The notes beneath the pieces are model-generated. The model was not told where the DNA came from. It searched no databases and saw only the letters and a list, made by a program, of their open reading frames with translations. Position numbers and translations under genes: made by a program. DNA of 64,000 nt, taken from contig JAIUOE010000003.1 of assembly GCA_020161395.1 (NCBI GenBank), forward strand, positions 62,001-126,000, in the 5' to 3' direction. Position 1 is the stretch's first letter. Every line of letters starts with the position of its first letter. Origin of the DNA: Bacteroidota bacterium (GTDB lineage Bacteria; Bacteroidota; Ignavibacteria; Ignavibacteriales; Ignavibacteriaceae). Of the stretch, positions 62,676-64,000 are shown piece after piece.

Positions 62676-63083
62676 ATGAGGCAGGATATGTTATGTGATA
62701 GCACAAAAAAGGAGATAGCTGACAGATTACGGTATTATGCGCACATGAAGTTTGGTAGTCTGAAGTTGTTGGCGAGACAACTCGGAGTAACTTCAAGCAC
62801 ATTGTCGCAATATGCAACAGGCAAAAGCATTCCCGGTAACACGATGCAGAACAGGTTGCGCGAGATAGGGTGTGATGTCGAGTGGTTAATGACGGGAAAT
62901 TCGGAAAACATGGATGCGGAGGTGATTTCGATCCCAAACGAATTCAAACTTTTAAGACGGGATTTCACTGTCTTGATGAGAGACAATGAAATATTTAATC
63001 TGCGTCTTCAGAGAATTGAATCTGCGCTGGAATCTCTATCAGTCGAACTGAATTCCTACAGACGGGAAAACGATATGAGATAA
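62676..63083 (+). CDS. Xre-family helix-turn-helix regulator
   Basis: A 135-residue DNA-binding protein. Helix-turn-helix at about 27-52 (SLKLLARQLGVTSSTLSQYATGK), followed by the LREIGCDVEWLMTG motif typical of phage-repressor-like Xre proteins. The C-terminal 45 residues form a coiled coil (LRLQRIESALESLSVELN) in place of a peptidase domain, which suggests dimerisation. Starts at the first ATG; a second ATG (62688) is nearly as good. No phage or toxin gene is adjacent. Confidence 0.82.
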   Translation: MRQDMLCDSTKKEIADRLRYYAHMKFGSLKLLARQLGVTSSTLSQYATGKSIPGNTMQNRLREIGCDVEWLMTGNSENMDAEVISIPNEFKLLRRDFTVLMRDNEIFNLRLQRIESALESLSVELNSYRRENDMR

Positions 63084-63088
63084 GGGTG

Positions 63089-63161
63089 TGGAGCTACGGG
63101 GATTCGAACCCCGGGCCTTTTCATTGCGAACGAAACGCTCTACCAACTGAGCTATAGCCCC
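63089..63161 (-). tRNA. tRNA-Ala (anticodon CGC)
   Basis: The 73-base cloverleaf folds fully: 7-bp acceptor with the G3-U70 pair that identifies tRNA-Ala, D-arm GCTCAGTTGGTAGAGC, anticodon arm TTTCG-TTCGCAA-TGAAA (anticodon CGC, reading GCG), and T-arm CGGGG-TTCGAAT-CCCCG. The discriminator is A; CCA is not encoded. Confidence 0.96.
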
Positions 63162-63185
63162 CCATCATAAAGTTTGCGGGATTTG

Positions 63186-63218
63186 GGTACCTGTCCTCAT
63201 TGCATGAGAAGGGGTACC
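63186..63218. other. Nested palindrome between the PCuAC gene and tRNA-Ala
   Basis: Outer arms GGTACC / GGTACC and inner arms CTCAT / ATGAG around a TGC loop. It can form a long hairpin downstream of the copper chaperone gene, but has no U-run. It may be a terminator or processing site. Confidence 0.4.
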
Positions 63219-63226
63219 TCGGGATT

Positions 63227-63670
63227 CTATTTTTTCTTTTTGCTTGGTTTGGTATTCTTTGCAGGAGCTTTATCTGATGCCACGGCACTGACTTTTACTT
63301 TACCTGCTCTTTTGAATTTGTATGTCAAAGAGTACTTCTTTCCTTTTGCAATGTCTTTGTTCAGTTTGATCAGCATTATGTGCATCCCGCCGGGTTTCAA
63401 CTCAATGGTCTTCTTTGCAGGAATTACAATGAAATCGACTTTTCGCATTCCGGTTTTGCCGTTATCATCAAATGATTCGTGAATCTCTGTCACTTTCGCG
63501 AGATCGGATTCGACTGCATAGAGCGTATCAGCTTTATCGCTTTTATTAGTGATTTTGGCATATACTGCTGTATTGGTGCCCTTGGAATTGGGTCGTATCC
63601 AGTTGGATGAAACATCAATTTTGGGAGCAAGTGCAGTGATTAACAAAAGACTTGTGACTAATTTAAACAT
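63227..63670 (-). CDS. PCuAC-type periplasmic copper chaperone
   Basis: A 147-residue exported protein (short signal peptide, about 1-15) that delivers Cu(I) to the CuA site of cytochrome oxidase. The copper motif is exact: H64, then ten residues to M75, then 21 to H97, then M99 (HxM). The C-terminus is a Lys-rich tail (KKKK). It starts two bases after the stop of the SCO-like gene, so the two are co-transcribed. Together they point to a haem-copper oxidase elsewhere. Confidence 0.92.
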   Translation of the reverse strand: MFKLVTSLLLITALAPKIDVSSNWIRPNSKGTNTAVYAKITNKSDKADTLYAVESDLAKVTEIHESFDDNGKTGMRKVDFIVIPAKKTIELKPGGMHIMLIKLNKDIAKGKKYSLTYKFKRAGKVKVSAVASDKAPAKNTKPSKKKK

Positions 63671-63672
63671 TT

Positions 63673-64000
63673 TTACCTCAGTTTTTCAATATCCACAACG
63701 ATTTCGGAAGTGTTGGCTTTACTTCCGGAATATTCTTTTCTTAAAAATCCTTTTTTGTCTATCAATGATATCCTGTCTGTATGCGTGAAGAAATATGACA
63801 ATGTGCCGTCAACTATTGTCGAATCTTCAGGTACTGCAACTATTCTCATTGTTGACATGAGTGAATCAGTTATCTTTCTGTCCCCGGTAAGGAATCTGAA
63901 GTTCTTCTCGTTTATTTCCCTAAGCGCTGCAAACTTTTTTAACAGGGGGACGGTATCTCTTGCCGGATCGAAGGAAATCGCCACAAAAACCACATCGTCG
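63673..64000 (-). CDS. SCO1/SenC family copper-binding protein (C-terminal fragment)
   Basis: The last 109 residues are in the window; the gene runs past its edge. The thioredoxin-like fold of SCO proteins is visible: VVFVAISFDPARDTVPLLKKFA, then FRFLTGDR, and the copper-ligand His in YFFTHTDRISLIDKKG. The CxxxC motif would lie upstream, outside the window. SCO works with PCuAC in assembling the CuA centre. Confidence 0.9.
   Translation of the reverse strand, partial: DDVVFVAISFDPARDTVPLLKKFAALREINEKNFRFLTGDRKITDSLMSTMRIVAVPEDSTIVDGTLSYFFTHTDRISLIDKKGFLRKEYSGSKANTSEIVVDIEKLR

Noticed and set aside
62676-63083. Prophage remnant around the Xre gene
   Set aside because: No integrase, structural phage gene or duplicated tRNA end was found; one Xre gene next to a tRNA is not enough.

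Overview
This 64 kb window looks like ordinary chromosome of a free-living Bacteroidota/Chlorobiota-type bacterium, most likely Ignavibacteria-like. This is an inference. It rests on four proteins with C-terminal type IX secretion (T9SS) sorting domains, two of them with the QNYPNPFNP signature, on PorV/PorQ-like barrels, on CarboxypepD-TonB receptors, on menaquinone genes (menF, menD) and the MEP pathway (dxs, ispE), and on two Bacteroidota-type promoters (TTG-N20-TAnnTTTG). No insertion sequence, phage module, CRISPR array or obvious pseudogene was found. The base composition looks even and moderate throughout.

Layout. 1-988 (minus): YtxH-like protein, DUF948-like membrane protein and the start of an EF-G-like GTPase. 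1231-5697 (minus): FN3-like secreted protein, SpoIID/LytB lipoprotein, maf, a flippase-like membrane protein and icd. 5840-10637 (minus): a stand-alone receiver-like protein, two low-complexity lipoproteins, an outer-membrane protein and rsgA, whose best start appears to be a non-canonical ATT. 10807-14319 (plus): a barrel-like protein and a TonB-dependent receptor. 14355-23496 (plus): xseA-xseB-dxs-oxidoreductase-response regulator-histidine kinase-menF-menD. 23499-25318: an HGSNAT-like acyltransferase and a YqaA/DedA protein. 25380-35962 (minus): a tight seven-gene export/uptake operon (TonB receptor, T9SS protein, PorV-like protein, two barrels, two GHL10 glycoside-hydrolase-like paralogues). 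36071-40003: prmA, a secreted amidohydrolase and a T9SS choice-of-anchor J protein. 40216-42199 (plus): CDF transporter and a dihydroorotate-dehydrogenase-like protein. 42212-46314 (minus): three GT9 glycosyltransferases and ispE. 46400-52784 (plus): prmC, dtd, a metalloenzyme, comEC, purK, purE. 52781-53704 (minus): S66 LD-carboxypeptidase. 53820-60228 (plus): a seven-gene sugar-acid/surface glycan cluster. 60380-62368 (minus): FG-GAP repeat T9SS protein. The end holds an Xre-type regulator, tRNA-Ala(CGC), and a PCuAC/SCO copper-chaperone pair that runs off the edge.

Most of the named genes are housekeeping. The accessory interest lies in the cell envelope: the SusD-less TonB/T9SS/GHL10 operon, the NeuB-type cluster with a class III aminotransferase and a short NeuB, and the aromatic/RNDG-repeat lipoproteins. 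Short degenerate tandem repeats start exactly at the stop codons of rsgA and the sterol desaturase gene. The NeuB cluster (53820-60228) is the best candidate for an undescribed pathway; its product cannot be deduced from sequence alone.
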